Assembly: GCF_013372285.1 (NCBI RefSeq)
Contig: NZ_CP054301.1
Span: 2,659,001-2,723,000 of the forward strand
Reading direction: 5' to 3'
Source: Marinomonas primoryensis
GTDB lineage: Bacteria; Pseudomonadota; Gammaproteobacteria; Pseudomonadales; Marinomonadaceae
Length of the DNA: 64,000 nucleotides
Notes under the pieces: generated by a model
The model's input: the letters and a program-made list of their open reading frames with translations, nothing else
Told to the model about the DNA's origin: nothing
The model's database searches: none
Shown here: positions 17,708 to 25,807 of the stretch, one piece after another
How the letters are laid out: each line of letters begins with the position of its first letter
Position numbering within the stretch: the first letter of the stretch is position 1
Position numbers and translations under genes: made by a program

Positions 17708-18766
17708 ATGGCATTATTGAGGATTACTTCACCCCACACTCAACGTGGAGGACATCGCACATCTTGGGTGATGCAGATGGTTATTTTAGCGACCATTCCT
17801 GGCATTGTCGTACAATCTTGGCTATTTGGCTGGGGCACGCTAATTAACCTTGTGATTGCGTGCATCACCGCATTATTGAGTGAAGCGGCGATTTTAGCTA
17901 TTCGCCGTCGCTCTGTGGGCTTTTTCTTAAAAGATTACAGCGCGCTGTTAACCGCTGTGCTACTAGGAGTCGCGCTGCCACCAAGTGTACCTTGGTGGGT
18001 AACAGTAACCGCGGTTAGTTTCGCCATCATCTTTGCCAAGCAATTATACGGTGGTTTGGGAAATAACCCATTCAACCCAGCTATGGTTGGCTATGCCATT
18101 GTGCTGGTGTCTTTTCCCGTCCCCATGAGCCAATGGCTCGGCGCACAAGACATTGTCGCTTCGGGCAATACACTGTCTTTCTTACAAAGCTTACACGCTA
18201 TTTTTAATCATCTTCCAACGATCGACGCCTATACCATGGCGACCCCGTTAGACGGTTTTAAACACAAAGATTTATTAGACAGCCAAACCGCATTTAGTAC
18301 CATTCCAGCATTGCAAGCGGCCAGTATCAATAGCTGGTTATGGGTGAACCTTGCCTACTTATTCGGTGGTTTGGCTTTGCTTTGGTTGCGTATTATTACT
18401 TGGCACACTCCGGTGGCGCTGCTCAGCGCACTGTTTATTATGGCTGGCGTCTTTCATATCTTTGACCTAAGTAATACAGCAACACCTCTGTTCCATCTCA
18501 CCACGGGTGCGGCCATGTTTGGGGCTTTCTTTATTGCCACCGATCCCGTGTCTTCTTGCACCAGTAACCGTGGCAAGCTGATATATGGCGCCGGTATTGG
18601 TATTTTGATTTACATTATTCGCTCTTGGGGTGGTTATCCTGACGGCGTGGCTTTTGGTGTTTTGCTAATGAATTTTGCCGCTCCTCTGATTGATTACTAC
18701 ACTCAACCCAGAACTTACGGCCATAAAAAAGCCAAAACGGGTCTTAAAATAGGGGAAGATAACTAA
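17708..18766 (+). CDS. rnfD: Rnf electron transport complex subunit D
   Basis: A 352-residue NqrB/RnfD membrane protein with about nine hydrophobic segments and conserved blocks such as LYGGLGNNPFNPAMVGYA and AFFIATDPVS. In the family an FMN is joined covalently to a threonine in an SGAT-type motif. The aligned motif here reads HLTTGAAMFGAFF, with alanine where the flavin threonine is expected (codons ggt gcg gcc atg, near 18511-18522). If the alignment holds, this subunit may lack covalent FMN. It begins right after the rnfC stop and overlaps rnfG. Confidence 0.95.
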   Translation: MALLRITSPHTQRGGHRTSWVMQMVILATIPGIVVQSWLFGWGTLINLVIACITALLSEAAILAIRRRSVGFFLKDYSALLTAVLLGVALPPSVPWWVTVTAVSFAIIFAKQLYGGLGNNPFNPAMVGYAIVLVSFPVPMSQWLGAQDIVASGNTLSFLQSLHAIFNHLPTIDAYTMATPLDGFKHKDLLDSQTAFSTIPALQAASINSWLWVNLAYLFGGLALLWLRIITWHTPVALLSALFIMAGVFHIFDLSNTATPLFHLTTGAAMFGAFFIATDPVSSCTSNRGKLIYGAGIGILIYIIRSWGGYPDGVAFGVLLMNFAAPLIDYYTQPRTYGHKKAKTGLKIGEDN

Positions 18767-19383
18767 TGGAATTATTTGCCTCCATTCGCCGTAACAGTCT
18801 TGGCTTGGGCATTTTTGCTGTCTTAACCGCTGGCCTAATTGCGATAACCCACCAGCTAACGGATCACACTATTAAAGACAATATTTTGAGTGCTCAAATC
18901 TCGGCATTCAATGAAATACTGCCTGCAGATTTATACGATAACGATTTAACCAAAGACATTGCCCTACTACCTGTCAATCCGCTATTGGGCAGTCAAGAAG
19001 GCATCAAAATACACATTGCTCGAAAAAACGGTGACGTGACGGGGATCATTTTCGAGACCGTTGCTCCGCGTGGTTACAACGGTAATTTAAACATGCTGGT
19101 CGCCATTGATAAAAACGGCGTTGTCACTGGAAGCCGAGTAATAAGCCACAAAGAAACGCCTGGGCTTGGTGATAAAGTCGACCTTAAAAAGTCCAAGTGG
19201 ATCTTAAGCTTTGCTGATAAATCCTTAACCAATCCAACATTAAAAGGCTGGGGCGTGAAAAAAGACGGCGGTAGTTTTGACCAATTCACAGGCGCAACCA
19301 TCACGCCTCGTGCTGTCGTTCGCGCAGTGAAGAACACACTAATTTATTTTGAACAAAACAAAGATGCGCTGTTAGCGCGTTAG
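18766..19383 (+). CDS. rnfG: Rnf electron transport complex subunit G (flavoprotein)
   Basis: A 205-residue protein with one N-terminal membrane helix and a periplasmic FMN-binding domain. The flavin attachment motif is present as TGATIT near residue 178 within FDQFTGATITPRAVV, so the covalent FMN threonine is kept here, unlike in RnfD. The SHKETPGLGDK block is also present. It overlaps rnfD by one base (TAATG) and is followed by rnfE after nine bases. Confidence 0.95.
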   Translation: MELFASIRRNSLGLGIFAVLTAGLIAITHQLTDHTIKDNILSAQISAFNEILPADLYDNDLTKDIALLPVNPLLGSQEGIKIHIARKNGDVTGIIFETVAPRGYNGNLNMLVAIDKNGVVTGSRVISHKETPGLGDKVDLKKSKWILSFADKSLTNPTLKGWGVKKDGGSFDQFTGATITPRAVVRAVKNTLIYFEQNKDALLAR

Positions 19384-19392
19384 GATAACTCA

Positions 19393-20157
19393 ATGAAAGT
19401 AAGCGCCGAAATAGCCACAGATGAATCTGTTCCCGAGAGCAAACCTAGCGCCAATTACGCGGAAATCATCTATAACGGTATCTGGAAAAACAACCCTGCA
19501 TTGGTTCAACTACTTGGTTTGTGCCCTATGCTCGCCGTTACTAGCACCGTGGTTAACGCATTAGGCCTAGGGCTTGCGACGCTGGTCGTATTGGTAGGCT
19601 CAAACATTGCCGTTTCTTTAATCAGAAACTATGTGGCGGATGCGGTGCGACTGCCTGCTTTTGTGATGATTATCGCGTCTTTCACCACGTGTATAGAACT
19701 CATCATGCAAGCCTATACCTATGAGCTTTATCAAATTCTAGGTATCTTCATTCCTCTCATTGTTACCAACTGTGCAATTCTAGGACGCGCTGACGCCTTT
19801 GCTAGTCGTAATCCTGTGTTACCTTCGGCATTAGACGGCTTTATGATGGGGCTAGGCTTCATGGTGATCCTAGTGACATTGGGTGCTATGCGCGAGCTGA
19901 TCGGTCAAGGAACTCTGTTCTCAGACATGCAATTACTCTTTGGTGACATGGCGATTCAGTGGAAATGGGTGGTATTCGAAAATTACCCCAATGTACTGTT
20001 TGCCGTTTTACCGCCCGGTGCTTTCATTGGTTTAGGGTTGCTTATCGCGGGGAAAAACTACCTTGATGAACGAGAAAAGAAGCGCCTAGCCGTCCAAAAA
20101 GCACAAGACGGCCCAAGCGAATCAAAACGGGTTCGGGTAACAGGACAAGTAAGCTAA
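19393..20157 (+). CDS. rnfE: Rnf electron transport complex subunit E
   Basis: A 254-residue membrane protein homologous to RnfA, with blocks [17 protein letters not shown] and [15 protein letters not shown] carrying the paired cysteines. A 20-residue polar N-terminal extension and a basic C-terminal tail of about 30 residues ([13 protein letters not shown]) are present. It closes the operon; nth follows after a repeat-filled gap, as in E. coli gene order. Confidence 0.95.
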   Translation: MKVSAEIATDESVPESKPSANYAEIIYNGIWKNNPALVQLLGLCPMLAVTSTVVNALGLGLATLVVLVGSNIAVSLIRNYVADAVRLPAFVMIIASFTTCIELIMQAYTYELYQILGIFIPLIVTNCAILGRADAFASRNPVLPSALDGFMMGLGFMVILVTLGAMRELIGQGTLFSDMQLLFGDMAIQWKWVVFENYPNVLFAVLPPGAFIGLGLLIAGKNYLDEREKKRLAVQKAQDGPSESKRVRVTGQVS

Positions 20158-20180
20158 TTTTTTGATACGCTAGAAACAGA

Positions 20181-20417
20181 AACCCCACCCTAGCCCTCCC
20201 CTTGAAGATAAGGGGAGGGAATAAAGACATAAACCCCCTTCCCCTGCTAAAGGGGAAACTGGGAAGGCATAAAAGCTCTAAACCCCTCCCCCTGATAAGG
20301 GGGAGGTTGGGAGGGGGTATTAAATAACTCTAAGCTCCTCCCTGCCAAATAAGCTGGGAAGGCATAAAAGCTCTAAGCTCCTCCCCCTGCTAAGGGGGAG
20401 GTTGGGAGGGGGTATTA
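20181..20417. repeat. Cluster of C-rich dispersed palindromic repeats
   Basis: Three or four degenerate copies of a unit built on CCCCTCCCCCTGATAAGGGG and GAGGTTGGGAGGGGGTATTA fill the gap between rnfE and nth. Two copies, ending near 20322 and 20417, are almost identical. Related units lie at 7946, 9691 and 45281. The stems could fold in RNA and separate nth expression from the rnf operon. Confidence 0.75.
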
Positions 20418-20453
20418 ATCTAAGACTACTAAAATAAATAAAGGCAATTTAAG

Positions 20454-21089
20454 GTGAATAAAGAGAAGCGCTACGAGATTTTTTCTCGCCTAAGAGCGGA
20501 AAACCCAAACCCCGTAACCGAGTTAGAATACAACTCGCCTTTTCAACTCTTGATTGCCGTTTTATTTTCCGCACAAGCCACAGATGTGAGCGTCAACAAA
20601 GCCACCCGTAAACTGTTTCCAATAGCAGACACGCCAGAAAAAATGTTCGCTTTGGGCGTCGATGGCCTGAAAAGCTACATTAAAACCATTGGTCTGTTTA
20701 ACGCCAAAGCCGAAAACGCGATTAAAACGTGTAAAATACTCATTGAAAAACATCACAGCATAGTGCCAGAAACCCGCGAAGAGCTTGAAGCACTTCCTGG
20801 TGTGGGCCGTAAAACCGCAAACGTTGTTTTAAATACCGCGTTCAGACAAGTTGCTATGGCGGTGGATACGCATATTTTTCGCTTTGGTAATCGCACTAAA
20901 GTCGCTCCCGGTAAAAACGTCTTAGAAGTGGAAATGAAGCTGCTAAAATTCGTGCCAAAAGAGTTCTTATTAGACGCTCACCACTGGATGATTCTGCATG
21001 GTCGTTATATTTGTGTGGCACGCAAACCCAAGTGCAACGCCTGTGTAATCGAAGATCTGTGTGAGTTTAAAGACAAGACATCAGACTAG
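20454..21089 (+). CDS. nth: Endonuclease III
   Basis: A 211-residue base-excision repair enzyme, the same length as in E. coli, starting at GTG with AAGG nine bases upstream. The helix-hairpin-helix LPGVGRKTANVV carries the catalytic lysine. The catalytic aspartate lies in MAVDTHIFR. The C-terminal [4Fe-4S] motif C-x6-C-x2-C-x5-C is complete (CVARKPKCNACVIEDLC). It removes oxidised pyrimidines from DNA and nicks the abasic site. Its place after rnfE is conserved in many Gammaproteobacteria. Confidence 0.96.
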   Translation: MNKEKRYEIFSRLRAENPNPVTELEYNSPFQLLIAVLFSAQATDVSVNKATRKLFPIADTPEKMFALGVDGLKSYIKTIGLFNAKAENAIKTCKILIEKHHSIVPETREELEALPGVGRKTANVVLNTAFRQVAMAVDTHIFRFGNRTKVAPGKNVLEVEMKLLKFVPKEFLLDAHHWMILHGRYICVARKPKCNACVIEDLCEFKDKTSD

Positions 21090-21227
21090 TACGACTGACG
21101 CCCAGTTAGTTACCCCTCTTTAGTTAAGTAAAAGCTAATCTAAAATTAAATAACATCAAATTTATTAAACCTTTCTAGCTCGGCATTCTTCTCCTATTGA
21201 TTTCACTTTATTTTTTGAGAGGATGCC

Positions 21228-22565
21228 ATGAGCCATATTGCTAAATCCAACTTAACCCAAGCTCAACTTGATGCACATTGGATGGCCTACACAGGCAATC
21301 GCCAATTCAAAAAAGATCCTCGTATTATTACGTCCGCTGCTGGTCATTATTATACGGACCTCGACGGTCGAAGAATTTTCGACGGTTTATCTGGCTTATG
21401 GACTTGTGGGCTTGGGCACAGCGTTCCCGCTATCAACGAAGCGGTTGCTGAGCAAGTTAAAACGCTCGACTACTCCCCTGCCTTTCAATATGGGCATGAG
21501 AAGTCGTTTTTACTGGCTGAGCAAATCACTCAATTCATGCCAGCGGGGCTCAACCGAGTCTTTTTTACTGGTTCGGGTTCCGAGTCGGTCGACACAGCAC
21601 TAAAAGTGGCCCGCGCATATTGGCGTAAAAAAGGCATGGGCACCAAAACGAAATTTATTGGCCGTGCCAAAGGCTATCATGGTGCCAGTGTTTCTGGTTT
21701 CAGTGTCGGCGGTATTCCAGCGAACCGCACCTTATACGGACAAGGCTTAGAGTCTTATCATTTACCGCACACTCAAGTACCTGGTACTGAGTTTACTAAA
21801 GGTATGGCGGAACAAGGTAAAGAACGCGCAGAGGATCTTATCAATCTCATTACGATGCACGATGCATCAAACATTGCCGCGGTGATTGTCGAGCCTATGT
21901 CTGGTTCTGCGGGCGTTATTGTGCCGCCACAAGGTTATCTACAGCGCTTGCGTGAAATCTGTGACCAACACAACATTCTGTTGATCTTTGATGAAGTCAT
22001 TACGGCATTTGGTCGTATGGGCGCGAAAACTGGCTCAGAAGCCTTTGGGGTCACACCAGACGCGATCGTCATGGCAAAGCAGGTTACGAATGGTGTTATT
22101 CCTATGGGCGCGGTGGCGTTTAAACAGGAGATTTACGACACCTTTATGGACACTGGTGGCCAAGACTACATGCTAGAAATCCCTCATGGCTACACATATT
22201 CAGCGCATCCTATTGCCTGCGCTGCAGGGTTGGCGTCATTAGGGGAAATTAAAAAACAAGGATTGATCGAGCGAGTAAGCAACATGAGTGCTGCGTGGGA
22301 AAACAGCGTTCATCAGCTAAAAAGCGCAAGCTCGATGATTACCGATATTCGCAATTACGGTTTGGCGGCCGGTATCACGATTGCTCCTATAGGAAATGAA
22401 CCAGCAAAACGCCCTTTCCAGATTGCCATGGCCATGTGGGACAAAGGTTACTACGTTCGTTATGGTGCCGATACCATTCAGTTAGCGCCACCATTTACCA
22501 CAGAACAATCTGAAATAGACAGTGTCATCAACGCGTTAGGCGAAACTATAAGACAACAAAGCTAA
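21228..22565 (+). CDS. Class III omega-aminotransferase (beta-alanine/omega-amino acid:pyruvate type)
   Basis: A 445-residue PLP enzyme of fold type I. Visible are the FDGLSGLWTCGLGH entry block, FFTGSGSESVDTALKVAR, the PLP-binding LLIFDEVITAFGRMG and the Schiff-base lysine in MAKQVTNG near residue 287. The closest match in character is omega-amino acid:pyruvate aminotransferase, which converts beta-alanine and similar amines. Substrate choice within class III cannot be settled by eye. A TGAGAGG ribosome site precedes the ATG, and the gene is transcribed alone. Confidence 0.88.
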   Translation: MSHIAKSNLTQAQLDAHWMAYTGNRQFKKDPRIITSAAGHYYTDLDGRRIFDGLSGLWTCGLGHSVPAINEAVAEQVKTLDYSPAFQYGHEKSFLLAEQITQFMPAGLNRVFFTGSGSESVDTALKVARAYWRKKGMGTKTKFIGRAKGYHGASVSGFSVGGIPANRTLYGQGLESYHLPHTQVPGTEFTKGMAEQGKERAEDLINLITMHDASNIAAVIVEPMSGSAGVIVPPQGYLQRLREICDQHNILLIFDEVITAFGRMGAKTGSEAFGVTPDAIVMAKQVTNGVIPMGAVAFKQEIYDTFMDTGGQDYMLEIPHGYTYSAHPIACAAGLASLGEIKKQGLIERVSNMSAAWENSVHQLKSASSMITDIRNYGLAAGITIAPIGNEPAKRPFQIAMAMWDKGYYVRYGADTIQLAPPFTTEQSEIDSVINALGETIRQQS

Positions 22566-22599
22566 ACTATTTTAGCCGATTGCTATAAATCCTCCCTTT

Positions 22600-22640
22600 A
22601 ATCAAGATGTTGTAAATAAGCGAACAACAACATCTTGATT
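22600..22640 (+). terminator. Hairpin after the aminotransferase
   Basis: A perfect 14-base arm (AATCAAGATGTTGT with its complement) and a 13-base loop, 35 bases after the stop and ten bases before the IS left end. There is no T tract, possibly because the IS inserted just downstream. Confidence 0.5.
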
Positions 22641-22649
22641 CATATCAAA

Positions 22650-22674
22650 TGGTATGGACCCACTTTTGTAGACA
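22650..22674 (+). repeat. IS left inverted repeat
   Basis: TGGTATGGACCCACTTTTGT followed by AGACA. It matches the complement of the right end (23858-23883) at about 21 of 25 positions. Confidence 0.8.
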
Positions 22675-22714
22675 TCTCATAGCTATATAATAATAGGTAA
22701 AGATGAGGTGAATT

Positions 22715-23008
22715 ATGAGTGGGAAACGCTATACCGAAGAGTTCAAAATTGAAGCCGTTAAACAAGTAACAGAGCGTGGTTATAAGATTGCTGAAGTGGC
22801 TGAGCGACTTGGCGTTAGTTACAAAAGTATGCATGATTGGATTGCTCGATACCGCAAACCTGAAGCAAGTCGAAAAGCGGAAGATTCCGCTCAGTCAGAG
22901 ATCCAACGGCTCAAAGCGGAGCTTCAGCGGGTGACCGAAGAGAGGGACATTCTAAAGGAGGCCGCCGTGTACTTTGCCGGGGAGTCAAAGAAAAGTACAC
23001 GTTCATAA
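22715..23008 (+). CDS. IS3-family OrfA (transposase N-terminal part)
   Basis: A 97-residue protein with the IS3 OrfA helix-turn-helix (YTEEFKIEAVKQVTERGYKI, then VAERLGVSYKSMHDWIARY) and a leucine-zipper helix (IQRLKAELQRVTEERDILKE). It binds the terminal repeats. A GAGGTG site precedes the ATG. A slippery AAAGAAAAG at about 22987-22995 lies at the point where a -1 shift would join it to OrfB. Confidence 0.92.
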   Translation: MSGKRYTEEFKIEAVKQVTERGYKIAEVAERLGVSYKSMHDWIARYRKPEASRKAEDSAQSEIQRLKAELQRVTEERDILKEAAVYFAGESKKSTRS

Positions 23009-23865
23009 AATCACGGCTCAACGACTATTCTATTGTTGTCTTATGTCGAACACTGCAAGTCCATAGGAGCGGTTTTTACGCTTGGCTGGACCGCCCAAAA
23101 AGTCGACGAGAACAAGAAGATGACCAACTTGCCGTTACGATTAAAATGCATTGGCTTGAGAGTGGTTGTGTTTACGGCTACCGCAATATCACCAAAGACC
23201 TAAAAGGAGAAGGTAAGTCTTGTGGAAAGAATCGAGTGCTAAGAGTGATGCGCCGTGAGGGCCTAAAAGCGCTCATAGGCTACAAACGTCACCCTGTTTT
23301 TTATAGTGGCGCTGAGCGTAACACAGCGCCAAATACACTAAATAGAGAGTTTATTGTCCCAGAGCCAGATCAAGTCTGGGTAACTGATTTTACGTATATC
23401 CGGACAAAAGAAGGCTGGCTTTACGTCACCGTCGTTGTGGATCTATTTTCTAGATTGATCGTAGGGTGGTCAATGAGATCAAGAGCAACAGCGGAGTCGG
23501 TTATTGATGCTTTACTCATGGCTATTTGGCGGCGACGTCCCACAAAAAAAGTACTGGTACACTCTGATCAAGGCGCTCAATATACCTCGAAAGATTGGCA
23601 AACCTTCTTAAAAGATAATAATCTGGAAGCCAGTATGAGCCGTCGTGGTAATTGCCATGATAATGCCGTTGCGGAAAGCTTTTTCTCATTGTTAAAAAAA
23701 GAAAGAGTACGCAATCGAACCTATCAAACAAGAAGCGATGCTCGTTCAGAGATTTTTGATTATATCGAGTGCTTTTATAATCCAAAGCGACACCATGGAT
23801 CCAATGATGGATTATCGCCACTGCAATATGAAAAGCGATATTTTACGGAGCTAGAAACTGTCTAG
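22993..23865 (+). CDS. IS3-family OrfB (DDE transposase), expressed by -1 frameshift
   Basis: The frame continues from OrfA by a -1 slip and then reads KYTFIKSRLNDYSIVVLCRT, the usual OrfB opening. An internal ATG at 23146 is not the real start. The catalytic triad is complete: D in WVTDFTYIRT, D in VHSDQGAQYTS and E in NAVAESFFSLLKKE. The typical C-terminal IECFYNPKRHH motif is present. The fused OrfAB protein cuts and joins the IS ends. No stop or frameshift damages the domain. Confidence 0.92.
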   Translation, partial: KYTFIKSRLNDYSIVVLCRTLQVHRSGFYAWLDRPKSRREQEDDQLAVTIKMHWLESGCVYGYRNITKDLKGEGKSCGKNRVLRVMRREGLKALIGYKRHPVFYSGAERNTAPNTLNREFIVPEPDQVWVTDFTYIRTKEGWLYVTVVVDLFSRLIVGWSMRSRATAESVIDALLMAIWRRRPTKKVLVHSDQGAQYTSKDWQTFLKDNNLEASMSRRGNCHDNAVAESFFSLLKKERVRNRTYQTRSDARSEIFDYIECFYNPKRHHGSNDGLSPLQYEKRYFTELETV

Positions 23866-23982
23866 GAAACTGGGTCCATACCAACATAGCTGTCACTTTA
23901 TCCTGTGCTCTTACTCTATAATGGTTGCATTAGAAGAATCAGAAAAAACCTTGGATCTTCACCCAGAAAAGGATAGAAATCA

Positions 23983-24309
23983 GTGTCTATTTCACATTCC
24001 CCTTATGTTCGCTGTTTTTGGACAGGTTCACTTTTTTTGACCAATGGCACCGTCATGCCGATACATTGCACACACATATCCACTAAAATGATAGAAGTAG
24101 AAGCGCCTGAAGGTTTACAGGGGTCAAAAATGGTAAAATTAGAACTGAAGGCCATTCACGAAGGGGAGACAGCAACGCTTAAAGTATTGTGTGACCCTCA
24201 ACTTGATGTTTTTAATGAGCATAATAAACATTATATTAAGCTCAGTTATCATACTATCTCCGATAAAGATTTAACCTTCATTAGAGAGTTTTCCGACTAT
24301 CATTCCTAG
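23983..24309 (+). CDS. Small hypothetical protein
   Basis: A 108-residue protein starting at GTG with an AAAGGA site seven bases upstream. It has no signal peptide or membrane segment. The residue pattern suggests a beta-rich domain (LFLTNGTVMPIHCTHIS, then MVKLELKAIHEGETATLKV), distantly like PilZ domains, but the RxxxR and DxSxxG c-di-GMP motifs are absent. I do not recognise a family. It lies just right of the IS and is transcribed alone. Confidence 0.6.
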   Translation: MSISHSPYVRCFWTGSLFLTNGTVMPIHCTHISTKMIEVEAPEGLQGSKMVKLELKAIHEGETATLKVLCDPQLDVFNEHNKHYIKLSYHTISDKDLTFIREFSDYHS

Positions 24310-24354
24310 CTCATCGAAATAATGAGCTAGGCTAATATAGAATTACTAGGCACT

Positions 24355-24630
24355 CTAATCTTTACTTTGATCACTTTCTTCTTTTGCTACTAGATCTTCC
24401 GCTTTCTTAACGCGAATGATAGAACCGTCTACGTCCGAACCATTTAATGTTTTAATGGCCACTTTGGCCTCTCCAACTTTTGGCATTTCAACAAACGCAA
24501 AACCTTTAGATTCACCAGTTGCTTTGTCCATCACAAGACTGCATGACTGCAATGTTCCGTGAACAGAAAACAATTTTCTTAACTCTTCTTCAGTCGTGTT
24601 ACGCGCAAGATTTCTTACTAATAGTTTCAT
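24355..24630 (-). CDS. RRM-domain RNA-binding protein
   Basis: A 91-residue protein consisting almost wholly of one RNA recognition motif. RNP2 is LLVRNLA at the N-terminus and RNP1 is KGFAFVEM near residue 44, with the aromatic residues that stack on RNA. The C-terminus is a short acidic/charged tail. Bacterial proteins of this kind are often cold-induced RNA chaperones; that role is inferred. An AGAGAACG stretch precedes the ATG, and the gene is monocistronic. Confidence 0.92.
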   Translation of the reverse strand: MKLLVRNLARNTTEEELRKLFSVHGTLQSCSLVMDKATGESKGFAFVEMPKVGEAKVAIKTLNGSDVDGSIIRVKKAEDLVAKEESDQSKD

Positions 24631-24691
24631 TTTAATCGTTCTCTTTGGAGAAGGCTTTCAACAACCTTCTTCATTTATAGGATTCTGCAAT

Positions 24692-24725
24692 AAAAAAGGC
24701 ATGAGAACATGCTCTCATGCCTTTT
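24692..24725 (-). terminator. Terminator of the nucleoside hydrolase-ribokinase transcript
   Basis: A stem GGCATGAGA with its complement TCTCATGCC and a six-base loop. On the minus strand it is followed by a run of T. It lies 65 bases beyond the hydrolase stop. Confidence 0.85.
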
Positions 24726-24789
24726 ACTAGTGACTTTTAACTATCTTGAATGTCTTTGTCTATCAATGCCCAATGTGGGCGGCAAATAT

Positions 24790-25731
24790 CTATGACAAGG
24801 TAGTTTCAAATAGTGCCAACAATTTTTCACTGTCCACTTCCATGCAAACCTGTGTCATTGGCACGTTATTCCAATGCGGTTCCGGGAATTCCATTCCTTG
24901 TGGTGCAAAAATAGTTTGGCCGATGCCAATACCTTCACAAGAAACACGCACAGCGCCTAGTTCAACCCCAAAAATGCTCGGGTCCATAACATAAGCAATT
25001 GTTGATGCATCATGGAAATAACAACCATCCATATCAAAACGGCTGCTATAAAAATTAATGTAATGCTGTGCGCAATCGTATAAGAACCCGCCTTCTACAG
25101 GGTTGGCTGCCTTTATACGCTCTAGAATAGAATTATCCAACAATACTTGATGCGTTACATCCAAACCAATCATGGTAACTTGCCAAGCAGCGGTGAAAAC
25201 CGCGTCCGCTGCGTGTGGATCGTTCATGATATTCGCTTCTGCCACTGGCGATACATTACCGTACTCAATCGCTGTGCCGCCCATCAATACAACTTCATCG
25301 ACAAGGTTAGCCACTTCTGGGTCTAAGATAAGTGCTGCGGCTAGATTACCCAAAGGACCCAATGCGATGATGGTCACTTCACCGGGAAACTCACGCACGG
25401 TATCGACAATAAATTGCGCCGCACTTTTAGTAATCGCTTTGCCTTTGGGTGCTGGCCAATTGATGTTACCAAACCCATCTTTACCATGTACAAAATCAGG
25501 ATGTGGGCGCGGCGCAATTACAAAAGGAACCGAGACACCTTGAGCTACAGGCACGTTGACTTTCGCAATCTCCGTTAACGATATGGCATTTTGTGTTGCC
25601 AACTCCACGGGGACATTACCAAACGTTGTCGTTAAACCCAATACGTCTAACTGTGGTGCTTGGAATGCAAAGAAAATCGCCATCGCATCATCAATGCCTG
25701 GATCCGTATCAATAATAATTTTACGAGCCAT
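24790..25731 (-). CDS. Inosine-uridine preferring nucleoside hydrolase
   Basis: The start chosen is the ATG at 25731 (MARKIIIDTDPG), which has GAGGAAGG five bases upstream; the frame is open from 25758. The 313-residue product has the IUNH calcium-binding DTDPGIDDAMAI cluster at the N-terminus, the NIMNDPHAADAVF block and the later catalytic-region histidine in FHDASTIAYV. It splits nucleosides into base and ribose in the cytoplasm. Ribokinase is encoded just upstream on the same strand, so the released ribose can be phosphorylated at once: a salvage pair. Confidence 0.93.
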   Translation of the reverse strand: MARKIIIDTDPGIDDAMAIFFAFQAPQLDVLGLTTTFGNVPVELATQNAISLTEIAKVNVPVAQGVSVPFVIAPRPHPDFVHGKDGFGNINWPAPKGKAITKSAAQFIVDTVREFPGEVTIIALGPLGNLAAALILDPEVANLVDEVVLMGGTAIEYGNVSPVAEANIMNDPHAADAVFTAAWQVTMIGLDVTHQVLLDNSILERIKAANPVEGGFLYDCAQHYINFYSSRFDMDGCYFHDASTIAYVMDPSIFGVELGAVRVSCEGIGIGQTIFAPQGMEFPEPHWNNVPMTQVCMEVDSEKLLALFETTLS

Positions 25732-25807
25732 GTTTACCTTCCTCTTTTGACAGTGCATTATTGGCTATGTGTTTTTGTCTAATTCTTTTTTGGAAAACTG
25801 TTTTTAG

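Larger units (their letters stand above)
22650..23883 (+). mobile_element. Complete IS3-family insertion sequence, about 1234 bp
   Basis: Bounded by imperfect inverted repeats: TGGTATGGACCCACTTTTGT at the left and the complement of TGGTATGGACCCAGTTTCCT at the right, with 5'-TG...CA-3' tips. It carries orfA and orfB overlapping in a -1 frame, the normal IS3 layout. Both frames look intact, so the element may be active. No convincing target-site duplication is seen in the immediate flanks. Confidence 0.88.

Noticed and set aside
20181..20417. Spaced repeats as a CRISPR array
   Set aside because: The units are degenerate palindromic C-rich sequences with irregular spacing, no constant spacers and no cas genes nearby.
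22641..23890. A target-site duplication around the IS3-family element
   Set aside because: The three to five bases outside the two tips (TCAAA and ACATA) do not match.
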